A DNA stretch of 64,000 nt from Eriocheir sinensis (lineage: Eukaryota; Arthropoda; Malacostraca; Decapoda; Varunidae). The stretch covers positions 67,501 to 131,500 of the forward strand of contig NW_026111631.1 in the NCBI RefSeq assembly GCF_024679095.1, read 5' to 3'. Position 1 is the stretch's first letter. The number at the start of each line of letters is the position of its first letter. The notes below the pieces were generated by a model that was not told the origin of the DNA, did no database searches, and saw only the letters and a list, made by a program, of their open reading frames with translations. Made by a program: the position numbers and the translations under genes. This document shows, in pieces, positions 34,443 to 43,299 of this stretch.

Positions 34443-35450
34443 TTGATAAACTGACACGCATGTCATCTTCGATCCTTAATCTTGACCTGTATTTAATTTT
34501 CAGTACTGTCACGGCTGAAAAGGTTGACTCACATAGGTAGGTGGTGGTGAAAGGTAACAGCCCTTTCATAGCTGCTCCATGAGAAATCGTGAACTCATGA
34601 AGACATTGAGCCCAGAAGGTTTCAAGTGGCATTGCACTGAATCGAGTCTTCATGGTACCATCAGATGATAGGCCAATGAGCTCCTCTAATAATTTTGACT
34701 GTGAGGCTTCTGGGAGCTTCATCTCAATATCCTCAATGAAGGGCTTTTCGATCCACTGGTAAGAAGCAGCCTGCTCCTCAGTTAGCTCAGGGAAATAGCT
34801 GTTGAAATTCCCCAACAACTTTGCCAGGTGCAATGTTACCTGTGCTCTGACTACATTGAAACTAATGCCTCTGTCTTGAATGAATGCCTGCATATTTTCA
34901 AACATATCAGTGATTCCTGACGAGGTACGAACACCCCACAGCTTGAGCTTTCTTTTGAAAGCCTCAAATTGCATTGCTTTGTTCAGCTTATTTACTTCGC
35001 TGAATATGTCTGCCAGGCAGCTCAGCTGAAGAAGCCACTTATCATCGTTAGAAGGAATCTGCAAGCTCAGGCTTCTTTTCTGAGAGGAATGTACACACCT
35101 CCTCCCTTAGGCTGAGTAAGTGTGTGAGCATCCGCCCGTGGGACAACCATCTCGCCTCTGTATGCATAAGTAGCAATATAGAGTCTGCACCTACTTCCTC
35201 ACAGAGTGCAGCAAACAGTCTGGAATTTGTGGCCCTTGCTTTAACGAAGTTTCTACAGCAGTGTTCATAACTGCCCAGGCTCCAAGTCCTTTGCAGCCAG
35301 CATTTCTCTGTGCACAAAACAGTGAGTTGCAATGGCACAGGGAGCAACTTCTGATATTCTGGTCACGACTCCTTTATGCCTGCCAGTCATGGCTGCAGCA
35401 CCATCAGTCATATTCCGATGCCTGGACATCTCGATTAAGACACATTGTGT
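34443..35450 (-). pseudogene. hAT transposase remnant (Buster/ZBED5-SCAND3 type)
   Basis: Three minus-strand frames join into one decayed protein. 35456-35265 reads MTDGAAAMTGRHKGVVTRI and CFVHREMLAAKDLEP. 35347-35048 reads NFVKARATNSRLFAALCEEV and EARWLSHGRMLTHL. 35064-34443 reads WLLQLSCLADIFSEVNKLN and ends LPFTTTYLCESTFSAVTVLK and KYRSRLRIEDDMRVSLS. These are the RNase H-like core and C-terminal dimerisation segment of hAT transposases. Frameshifts near 35270 and 35060 and the missing N-terminal BED zinc finger make it inactive. No hAT ends were located around it. Confidence 0.85.
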
Positions 35451-35486
35451 AATCATGAAATATAAAAAAACTGAGTCATGACAGGA

Positions 35487-35675
35487 TTAACCCTGTAGCA
35501 GTGACAGGCCAAATTTGTGCCGTGATATAACCTCCCCAAAACAGATGATGCATAAACTGATCACAAATGCTTTGATATATATAATGAAATGGTTTGTGTG
35601 AGTGATGATTTTTTTCTCATTTTTCTCGCTTGGAGGGACCATTAAGAAACCTGATCCCCGCTGCTACCGTGTTAA
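35487..35675 (-). mobile_element. piggyBac-like MITE P1, copy E
   Basis: Reverse orientation, TTAA at 35487 and 35672, ends TTAACCCTGTAGCAGTG and CGCTGCTACCGTGTTAA. The full core is present with a single 35-bp-type unit. Confidence 0.87.
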
Positions 35676-35769
35676 CTGTAATGTGTTGAATTCCTCGTTC
35701 TGCAGACCCCTTGATAGGTTTCTGCGGCCCCCTGGTTGAGAAACACTGCTATAGAGGACTTTGGTCAAA

Positions 35770-36078
35770 CACTCTAAGCCAGTCTGCAAACTTCCAATGC
35801 TGTTTAGGTTATTCTCTCTCTCTCCTCCTGATGCTGTGGGCAGACTTTTCCCACACATATGTTATTTATGGGAGTCTAATTAAACTCTAAACTCCAGTCT
35901 GCAAACTTCCAATGCTGTTTAGGTTATTCTCTCTCTCTCCTCCTGATGCTGTGGGCACAAGACTTCCCACCCTTGGCCAGTGTTATAGAGGAATCTAATT
36001 AAACACTCTAAGCCAGTCTGCAAACTTCCAATGCTGTTTAGGTTACTCTCTTTCTCCTCCTGATGCTGTGGGCACAAG
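35770..36078. repeat. Tandem triplication of a ~117-bp block
   Basis: AGTCTGCAAACTTCCAATGC and TGTTTAGGTTATTCTCTC with CTCCTCCTGATGCTGTGGGC begin at 35781, 35896 and 36015. On the minus strand each copy reads PTASGGERENNLNSIGSLQT. It lies just downstream of the TDRD12-like gene and may be a repeated exon end or 3' sequence. Confidence 0.85.
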
Positions 36079-36094
36079 GCTGAGTGCATTGGTT

Positions 36095-36349
36095 TCAGAC
36101 TCCACAGCTCTCCTTGTCAAGTGTTCCATCTCCTGGGCTTCTTTTTCTTCCCTTGAGGAGCCTCCACACCCAGCACAAGGATCTGTTGTTACACTGGCTT
36201 GTCGTCCTTGCCTGCCCGCCCTCCAGCTTGGCAAGGGCTTCAGTTACTGCCGTCCTCCAGCCGCTGTCACGCACTGCTGCTGCCTCCAGGGACACCCCAG
36301 CCTGGGCACAAAGCTCTTCCAGATTTTTTATACGAATTGTATTATCCAT
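36095..36349 (-). CDS. Candidate terminal exon of the TDRD12-like gene
   Basis: The minus frame reads NTIRIKNLEELCAQAGVSLE and SGWRTAVTEALAKLEGGQ, a helical, ordinary-looking segment. An overlapping frame in another phase (GSSREEKEAQEMEHLTRRAV) is also plausible for its 3' part. No domain recognised. It is linked to the upstream gene only by strand and position. Confidence 0.3.
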   Translation of the reverse strand: MDNTIRIKNLEELCAQAGVSLEAAAVRDSGWRTAVTEALAKLEGGQARTTSQCNNRSLCWVWRLLKGRKRSPGDGTLDKESCGV

Positions 36350-36643
36350 TCCAAACTTTTCTTTCCCTCAGTGTTTTCTTCTGTACAAATTTCTTGTCTA
36401 TTTTAATGAACTCTGCAGCTCATAGTGTACATCCCAAAGGAAGAACAATCTTACCAGTGAATCTGCTGCTGTTCTTTTGAGCAAAAATGGCCTGAACAAA
36501 GTGTGTGATATACAAAGATGGGCGTTATGTTATGAATTTTTAGTCAAGTGTTGCAGTGTCTCAAACTTGGAAACATCGGAAGCATTGACAGCACTAAATA
36601 TTGCATAAAACAACAACAAAAATTAAATAGCACTGTGAACGAT
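36350..36643. other. No gene seen
   Basis: A/T-rich spacer inside the presumed TDRD12-like locus. Confidence 0.3.
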
Positions 36644-37213
36644 TTAAAAAGAAGAGTGTTGTGTTGTGAATGCCAAAATAAGTATTGCATCATTGTTGCT
36701 CGGAGCGTCCAGCTGTGGTTGCCATCCATGGGCTGAACACCACACAGCAGCAGCCAACTGTGGAACTGCTGCCAGACAGCGAGGAAGAACCTTGGCTGAC
36801 TCCAGGCTCACAGTGACCTGCTTCCCTCCATCATTAGGGAAAACATTTATCATGGAGGAACTTGCTCTGTCATTCACTGAAATGATCCGTGCCCTCACCC
36901 TGGCATTGTTACCCTGGATGGCACACAGCACCCCGGGCACGGCACCCCCCAGAGACTCACAGCGGCCTGCAGCCATATAGTGGCTGTGCAGGGCAGGGTA
37001 GGTGTTGGCGAGGTTAGTGCACGGGGCCCCAGCCTTGTCTCTGTACTGGGTGAGATGCACTATGTACCTTGAGGCACTGAGGCTCCTTTTGACCTTGAAA
37101 GTCACTTCACAAAATCTTGGAATATGTTGAGGTACATCAGAGGTTTTTACCACATTTCCGCCCACCTGGCACTCACTAACACAACCTGCAGCTCCAGGTC
37201 TCGGTGGCCACAT
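36644..37213 (-). pseudogene. TDRD12: Tudor domain part of a TDRD12/Yb-like gene
   Basis: The minus frame reads SDVPQHIPRFCEVTFKVKRS, then ESLGGAVPGVLCAIQGNNAR, ARIISVNDRASSSMINVFPN and VSLESAKVLPRCLAAVPQLA. The G..C......W/R.A.I......V..F.DYG......L..LP pattern is a Tudor fold, which binds methyl-arginine on Piwi proteins. In TDRD12 and Drosophila Yb proteins a Tudor domain follows the helicase in the same order as here. The C-terminal helicase lobe expected between them is missing: the helicase frame ends in LVSARW near 37.18 kb and Tudor-flanking sequence starts a few codons later in another frame. That points to an internal deletion plus a frameshift. Confidence 0.55.
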
Positions 37214-38370
37214 TTCCTTCGTGCCTTCTCCAGCACTATGAGGATTTCCTTAACTTCAGAGGGAACTGCTGCAGTGTGACATCTATATCATCAAACACTA
37301 GACGGCAGCACCTCTTCAGGGTGGTAGCTGCCCCCTGCGGGCTGCCCGTCAACAAGCGCAGGAGGCAGGGTGCTGTGGTGACCAAGACGTCACAACCACT
37401 GCAGAGTTGCCTGCCTGTGCTGACCTCCTCCTCGTGTCCACAGCCTCCTCAAGCTGTCATGATCTTGAAGGGTGCACTGGCTGGCAGGAGGGTGACCACA
37501 TACTCTGCCACACACATGCCACTGCCAACCATTGCACACCACCACCATCAGTGGGCCAATCCCTGGGCTGAGTCGCTCACTGATGAGCTTCCGTATATCC
37601 AGAATGGTGGACAACAGAGGCACAACACAGCCCATTGTCTTCCCACAAGACTCCTCACCAACAACGACAGCAGAGCGCCCCTTGGCAATGACTGGCCAGG
37701 TGTGGGCCTGGAGACCAATGGCTTTCATTCCCCTCTTGAGGAGTGCACTGACAATTTGATCATTAAGAGCTGTGGACACCATGTGTTTGTTTTTTATGAC
37801 CTCTTCCTCTGAGACACTGTGCTCGCCAGCCATGAACACTTGGTACAGCTTGGTAATGTTGGGTGCCTCAGGGGGAGTGTCCTGCCTGACAAGGGCTAGG
37901 CTGGAGGAACACTGCTCGGTCTCAAAGCCCTCGTCAATCACCAGGAAGGATGTAAATAAAGGCTCACATACTGCATCACTGTTGACGGTAACTTCCCAAG
38001 GGTGACTTTCCTCTGGGAGGTCTTCTTCTTCATGGTCCAACTCTTCCATTAAGTTCTTTGTGGCATCAGGTCCTGGTACTTTAAATTCATCACAGAGACC
38101 TGCAGCCACTGCTGCTTTAATTTCTGCATATCTAACAAAGTCGTTCATATAATCAAGTGGCTTCAAGTGGACTTTCTTGGGTCTGCTGCTTGATCCAGAA
38201 TACGCTTTGCAAAGAGGCCTGGAGGACAACACTGAAGTCTTCTCCCCTGTACAAGCAGCATGACTGGTGAAGCTTTCCTCTCCAGACAAACTACTAATGG
38301 TGTGTCTCTTCTCCAAGGAGTCATGCAAACTACATTTTCACCTTTCAGCTCACCCCTGCAGGAAGGTTTG
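37214..38370 (-). pseudogene. TDRD12: Helicase domain part of a TDRD12/Yb-like gene
   Basis: TDRD12/Yb proteins are Tudor-helicase scaffolds of perinuclear piRNA bodies. The minus frame from 38328 is acidic (DHEEEDLPEESHPWEV), then has a Q-motif-like segment (LLKRGMKAIGLQAHTWPVIA), a degenerate Walker A (GRSAVVVGEESCGKTMGCVV) and motif Ia (GPLMVVVCNGWQ). It then needs a frame change. The next frame has a stop (TGA 37449-37451) followed by SGCDVLVTTAPCLLRLL and LVFDDID, the DEAD-like motif II. A further shift near 37.26 kb gives EILIVLEKARR and LVSARW. Two frameshifts and one stop in 1.1 kb suggest a pseudogene. Alternatively the assembly has indel errors, since this region is noisy. Confidence 0.6.
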
Positions 38371-38408
38371 CATAGATATCACGCTTTCTCTTGAGCGTTT
38401 GTAATGCC

Positions 38409-38581
38409 AAAATTTAGTTAAGTACGGGAAAATGTAAATTAGGGAGGAAAAGTAGTGTTAAGTATTATAAGTAGATATAAACTCCACCCAGCAACAGTCC
38501 TGGTGACACTTATATCTACTTATAATACTTAACACTACTTTTCTTCCCTAATTTACATTTTCCCGTACTTAACTAAATTTT
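38409..38581. repeat. Long inverted repeat (72-bp arms, 29-bp loop)
   Basis: Arms 38409-38480 and 38510-38581 are complementary with one mismatch. The loop CTCCACCCAGCAACAG... is unrelated. It lies directly upstream of the TDRD12-like helicase exon on the minus strand. Confidence 0.96.
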
Positions 38582-38757
38582 ATTCCCTCGGCTGCTGAAG
38601 TGTTTTCAAAATCACACAAAGAAGTAAAGAGAGCACCTTGCTGGAATCCTGCTGAAGCCTGATCTCCATTCTGGCCAGCAGCAGCAGTATTCTGTAGCCA
38701 GTTTTATGTAGAATGTCTCCTGGTGACTGTAGTGCTGCTTGTGTGCATGACTCACTG

Positions 38758-39175
38758 TTAACCCGGTGGTGGTGGTAGCAGCGGGATCATGTTTCTTAAC
38801 GGTTCCTTTAAGCGAGAAAAATGAGAAAAAATCACCCCTCACACAAACCATTTCATAATATATATCAAAGCATTTGTGATCAGATTATGTATCATCTATT
38901 TTGGGGGTTTATATCGTGGCACAAATTTGGCCCGGCGCTGCTAAACGGTACAGCCACAAATTTGGCCCGGCGCTGCTAAACGGTACAGCCACAAATTTGG
39001 CCCGGCGCTGCTAAACGGTACAGCCACAAATTTGGCCCGGCGCTGCTAAACGGTACAGCCACAAATTTGGCCCGGCGCTACGGTACAGTACAATTGGCCT
39101 GCCACAATTACAAAGTTGGCCATCGCTGCTAAACGGTACAGCCACAAATTTGGCCCGTCGCTGCTACCGGGTTAA
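38758..39175 (+). mobile_element. piggyBac-like MITE P1, copy F, partly expanded
   Basis: TTAA at 38758 and 39172. Left end TTAACCCGGTGGTGGTGGTA (an extra GGT expansion), right end CGCTGCTACCGGGTTAA. It carries about six 35-bp-type units with the variant linker TAAACGGTACAGCC, one of them truncated. Confidence 0.9.
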
Positions 39176-39639
39176 ACATACCTCTTGGGAGATGGTCCAG
39201 GGGGGAGCATCAGAGTGTCAAAAACTGGTCCATCATTTCATCAAATCAGCAAAAAACTATCAATCCATCAAATTTTCCAACTGGTTTCATTTTGTCAAAA
39301 AAACAGCTTTTTACCCTTATTCCATTAGTGTGTCAACAGATTCATATAATTTCAGTGCATCAAAAGTGAGAAGTCGTCAGTGCATCAATAAATCCAGATG
39401 TTATCAAAGCATCAAATTGCCAAAAGTCATCAAAAAATACAAAAAATACAAAAAATTCAGAAGTTATCAAAGCATCAAAAGTCTAGTCCATGATGATACT
39501 ATGGGGTATTACGACTTTGACAACAAGACACCATCACAATGTTGAGAGGCTGACACCCTTGGAATAGTCTGTTTTGTTTATATTCCCTGCATGTTTGCGT
39601 ATCAGTAATCTGTCAGCAGCAACACTAACCAGTCTCAGA
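39176..39639. other. A/T-rich stretch with irregular ATCAAA repeats
   Basis: From 39230 to 39490 short ATCAAA/TCATCAAA words recur irregularly (AAAGCATCAAATTGCC, AAAGTCATCAAAAAATAC). No gene seen. Confidence 0.4.
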
Positions 39640-39642
39640 GCC

Positions 39643-39797
39643 TTAATTAATTGGTTCTTCATTCCAGTTCTTGATTCTTGGTCCAGGCTGATCTTCTCAC
39701 CCACAATATAAGGCACGGGTGAATGGTCTTTTCTGATGAGTCTCCTGAGTTTGGCCGCCAAGAAACACTCCTCCGTCCAGGGGTGAAGAGCTGAGGC
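39643..39797 (-). CDS. Candidate exon upstream of the TDRD12-like gene
   Basis: The minus frame reads LHPWTEECFLAAKLRRLIRK and VPYIVGEKISLDQESRTGMK up to LIKALRL, where GACTG/GTTAGTGTTG offers a donor. The intron start that follows is nearly identical to the one after the exon at 41.16 kb. A MITE begins right at its upstream edge, so the acceptor may be lost. Confidence 0.35.
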
Positions 39798-40025
39798 TGA
39801 ACCCAGTGGTGGTAGCAGCGGGATCATGTTTCTTAATGGTCCCTCCAAGCGAGAAAAATGAGAAAAAATCACCCCTCACACAAACCATTTTATAATATAT
39901 ATCAAAACATTTGTGATCAGTTTATGTATCATCCATTTTGGGGGGTTTATATCATGGCACAAATTTGGCCCGGCGCTGCAACACGGTAAAGCCACAAATT
40001 TGGCCCGTCGCTGCTACCGGGTTAA
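39798..40025 (+). mobile_element. piggyBac-like MITE P1, copy G
   Basis: The left end reads TGAACCCAGTGGTGG (TTAA decayed to TGAA), the right end CGCTGCTACCGGGTTAA with TTAA at 40022. It holds two 35-bp-type units. Confidence 0.85.
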
Positions 40026-40292
40026 GGGTTCTGCTTCACCTGCTGTCTTGGCCCCAGCAGCCACTTCCCTCCTGGCTTGTGGTGGCTTGACATCCTCACA
40101 CCTGCAACAGTCATCATCATCATCATCATCACCCCAAGTTTCACCTCCTGCCAAAGTGTTGCCTCTCACCGGCTGTCACTAACAAGGATTGGAACTTACA
40201 AAGAGTCTGTTGGAGAAAATCCTGAGCTGCTTTTGCCTATTCGAGAATGCAAGAGGATTTTCTATAGTAGTTTTGATGAAAAATATGCATCT

Positions 40293-40541
40293 TTAACCCC
40301 TTGACTGCAAATTTCCTGCCAGAAGACATCACCAAGCCACAGGAATGGAACAAAAAGTGGCTGCTACAATTCAATGAAGAAAAATGTAAAGTCCTGCACC
40401 TTGGGAGGGGGTATCCAGCACACCAATACCACATGGGAAACACTCCACTATCCACCACAGAAGCAGAGAGAGACCTGGGAGTACATGTTTTCATGGTACC
40501 AGTGAAAGCCAAATCCGTGCCCATCGCAGCAGACAGGTTAA
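40293..40541 (+). mobile_element. TTAA-bounded element carrying a LINE RT fragment, copy 2 (single unit)
   Basis: TTAA at 40293 and 40538. Ends TTAACCCCTTGACTGC and GCAGCAGACAGGTTAA are weak inverted repeats. Inside it reads FLPEDITKPQEWNKKWLLQF, NEEKCKVLHLG and YHMGNTPLSTTEAERDLGVH, a CR1-type ORF2 segment, with only one 99-bp-type unit. It is therefore the unexpanded relative of the arrays at 26.6 and 43.4 kb. Confidence 0.6.
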
Positions 40542-40607
40542 AGATGCTTTATATTATAAGTTTTCCCAAGGATAATTTCCAAAAAAGCTCAAAGCTTCTC
40601 ACCTGGA

Positions 40608-40866
40608 AAAGTTGGAAAGTTTGGTTTAGTGAGCGCAACATATGCCGGAGAGAGACAGAAGGGGAAATAATTATAGAAGGGAACAGATCCCAGGAGATGG
40701 CTGGGACACAACCCCCGATTAATACCTGGTACCCATTCACTGCTGGGTGGACAGGGGCGTAGGGTATCGGAAAAGCCGCCCAAATTTTTCCACTCCACCC
40801 GGGAGTCGAACCCGGGCTCTCTCGGTTGTGAGCCAAGTGTTCTAACCACTGCACCACGAAGCCCCC
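40608..40866 (-). mobile_element. SINE family 1, copy 6, inserted at a splice donor
   Basis: Complete reverse-strand copy. The perfect 14-bp target duplication GCTTCTCACCTGGA lies at 40594-40607 and 40867-40880. On the minus strand this is TCCAG/GTGAGAAGC, a consensus 5' splice site, so the donor of the adjacent candidate exon now exists twice. Confidence 0.93.
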
Positions 40867-40875
40867 GCTTCTCAC

Positions 40876-41034
40876 CTGGACATTGAAGTGTTCCTCGGGA
40901 TACTCTTGGTGCTCCCGATGACAAGGGCGATGGTGGCCTGCTGCTGTGCCTTGAGGGAGAGCTTTCAGGGAGAGACTCCTCGTCACTGCTGAGGGCGCCG
41001 GCCTCTGTGAGTCTGCTCCCAGACAGGCGGCAAC
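40876..41034 (-). CDS. Candidate Ser-rich exon of the TDRD12-like gene
   Basis: On the minus strand a possible acceptor (CTATAAATGTTTCCAAG) precedes it and CAG/GTGAGAAG follows. It is 159 bases. One frame reads LTEAGALSSDEESLPESSPS then RHSSRPPSPLSSGAPRVS, like a phosphorylatable linker. A second frame (EHQEYPEEHFNVQ) is also open. It is assigned to the same gene only by strand and splice signals. Confidence 0.4.
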
Positions 41035-41158
41035 CTTGGAAACATTTATAGAAAATAAGAAGATGCAGAAGAGGCACTACTGGCCACACTTACACTTCTG
41101 TTTTGTTTATATTCCCTGCCTGTTCCCTTATCAGTAATCTGTCAGCAGCAACACTCAC

Positions 41159-41342
41159 CAGCATCAGAGCCTGGCTCCACCTGGGCACTCTGAGCCTGTG
41201 TCTGCACCACTGCACAGCCTTCAGACACCAGTACCAGCACAAGACCTTCTGGCAGCCAGTCTTTGGGTGTCTCAGGGAGGCCGCTTGCCTTCATCCAGGG
41301 CACCAGGCCGCCCAGCACTCCCTGGCAAGGCTCACGGCCAGC
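41159..41342 (-). CDS. Candidate upstream exon of the TDRD12-like gene
   Basis: The minus frame reads CQGVLGGLVPWMKASGLPET and WLPEGLVLVLVSEGCAVVQT, ending CTG/GTGAGTGTTGC. The possible acceptor is CTGTGTGAGCGACAG. LVPWMKAS..W resembles the segment after the first Tudor domain of TDRD12-type proteins, but this is a weak match by eye. Confidence 0.4.
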
Positions 41343-41399
41343 CTGTCGCTCACACAGCCCGAGAATAAGGAAATAATCAGAATAAAAATATAATAACAT

Positions 41400-41799
41400 G
41401 GAAACAAATACCTCACATACAGTTTCTTAGTTTGCTCACTAACTAAGAGTGAATTTTCATATTCTTGTCAAAACATTCAATCATTATACTTTAGGACCAC
41501 TTTGTGGATATCCATGTCATGCACAATGATGTAAAATGATACAACTAAATATTTACTGCAATATCATAGTGAGATGTCAACCAAACATGAATCAATCAAG
41601 AGGTTATCAACGGAACATGACAATGGATCTGTAGTGACCCTCTAAATCTTCCCGTTTTCTTCACCTTCATTTCTTCAGTCTGCCCTTTAACTCACCACGT
41701 TCTCTTTCTCTTCCGACTTCTATTACACACACCTTACGGAACCTTACGGTGTTACTGGACGCAGGCCAAAGCTAGGCCTCTATGTCCAGATCATTGTCG
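41400..41799. other. No gene seen
   Basis: A/T-rich, probably intron. The last 100 bases are likely 3' UTR of the adjacent LINE fragment. Confidence 0.35.
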
Positions 41800-42570
41800 C
41801 TGTCAAAACTGATATTCAGGTGGTGCCGGGCTGGTTAACAATTTTTCTTCAAAATTATATTTAATTTGTTGGTTTGACCAAAACTTATCTAAACGTTTCT
41901 CAAATGATATCACGCTCACTGCCTCTACTACATCCTTGGGAAGGCTATTCCAGGCATCAACGACTCTTGAATTGAAGAACATCTGCCTCTTTTGCGTCCT
42001 GGACCTCATTTGCCATAGTTTCAATTTGTGTCCACGTGTTGGCCCTGTATGTCTCTCAAGTTGGATGTTCACATCCTCATCATATTTACCTTTGAGGATT
42101 TTATATACCTCAATCATGTCTCCCCTTAGCCTTCTGTAAGTCATTGTTGGTATCTCCAATTGTTTCAGTCGTTCTGGATATGTGAGGTTCTTGAATCCTG
42201 GTAATAACTTGGATGCTCTTCTCAGGACATTTTCCACAATCCTTATATCCTTCTTCTTGTACGGGGACCATACTGACTGAGCATACTCAAGATGAGGTCT
42301 TACCATGGTCTTGAAGCGACATCTAAATGTATGTACATGAAGAGTAGTAAATATACGACGTGTCATACCCATTATTTTGTTGGCCTTATTAAGTTTTTCA
42401 GATATGTGTGCTTCGAATGTCAAAAGCCCATCAGTCAAAATTCCCAGATCTTTCTCTCTTGTAACCTTCTTAATTTTTGTTCTAGCCGATCCTTCTTCAC
42501 GAATGTAATATACTGTCTCCTCTGGTGCTCGGTGACTGCTGTGTATCTTGAGGTGACTACACTTGTCAGG
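41800..42570 (-). mobile_element. CR1-like LINE, C-terminal ORF2
   Basis: One uninterrupted minus frame runs from about 42565 to 41803: KKVTREKDLGILTDGLLTFE, then VRPHLEYAQSVWSPYKKKDI, LRRASKLLPGFKNLTYPERL and NSRVVDAWNSLPKDVVEAVS. The full C-terminal third of ORF2 is open, so this is one of the younger LINE pieces here, but it is strongly 5'-truncated. Confidence 0.88.
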
Positions 42571-42872
42571 ATGTCACACGCCTATCTCATCCCCCACATT
42601 TCATCGGGTCGTGGGTCACTACATCATACACATATACCAAATCATCACCTATATTATAACAAACTCACCAATGTACATAATTACACCAGGCTGCCACACC
42701 AGGCTTGCTACAGATCCAGGCACACCCTCATGGTTGAGGCCGACCGCCTCAAACTCCATCTCGGTGACTTCCCACATGCTGACCCAACAAGGCTTGCAGC
42801 GGCCGGGCCCAGCGCTGGAAGTCTCTGCAGAAGAAAGTCGAAAACAGTGTTTGTAGAAAGAAGAAAAATATA
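42571..42872 (-). other. Possible exon at 42.70-42.83 kb
   Basis: On the minus strand CTTCTGCAG at about 42.83 kb precedes an open frame (CKPCWVSMWEVTEMEFEAVG, LNHEGVPGSVASLV). It may be a further upstream exon of the TDRD12-like gene. No domain recognised. Confidence 0.25.
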
Positions 42873-43108
42873 CTGCAACAACCACAAGCTTACCTCTTTA
42901 TGTGTCCATGAATACACTGGAAACAAGAATGGAAACTAATTCAGTCTTGCTAAATAACTACTGAGCAAGCCCTTCAGTTCGGCAAAGAATGCTGCAACAA
43001 CCACAAGCTTACCTCTTTATGTTTCCATGACTATACTGGAAACAAGAATGGAAACTAATTCAGTCTTGCTAAATAACTACTGAGCAAGCCCTTCGATCGG
43101 CAAAGAAT
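42873..43108. repeat. Tandem duplication of 119 bp
   Basis: CTGCAACAACCACAAGCTTA begins at 42873 and 42992, and the two blocks differ at a few bases. Each contains, on the minus strand, CTTGTTTCCAG, then 23 bases, then AAAGAG/GTAAGC, which looks like a microexon. Confidence 0.9.
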
Positions 43109-43299
43109 TGGAAAAAAAGAAAAAATACACTCCCAAACCCCAGTGCTTGGTCTGCTGGAGGATCCTGCTGATCACTGTACTGCTGAACAACAACCAAACA
43201 TGACAACCTTTCATTCCTCTCAAACGACAAATTTCACATCAGGGTCACACAGTAATGCACATCCCATGCAAGAAAATGCCATTACATTACTATGTTTAT

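Noticed and set aside
36068..36480. Plus-strand frames of 84-113 codons at 36.07-36.48 kb
   Set aside because: They overlap the minus-strand candidate exon and have low-complexity Ser/Pro/Leu composition. They are shadows.
37204..37812. Plus-strand 202-codon frame
   Set aside because: It is the complement of the helicase segment, whose minus-strand reading carries recognisable motifs.
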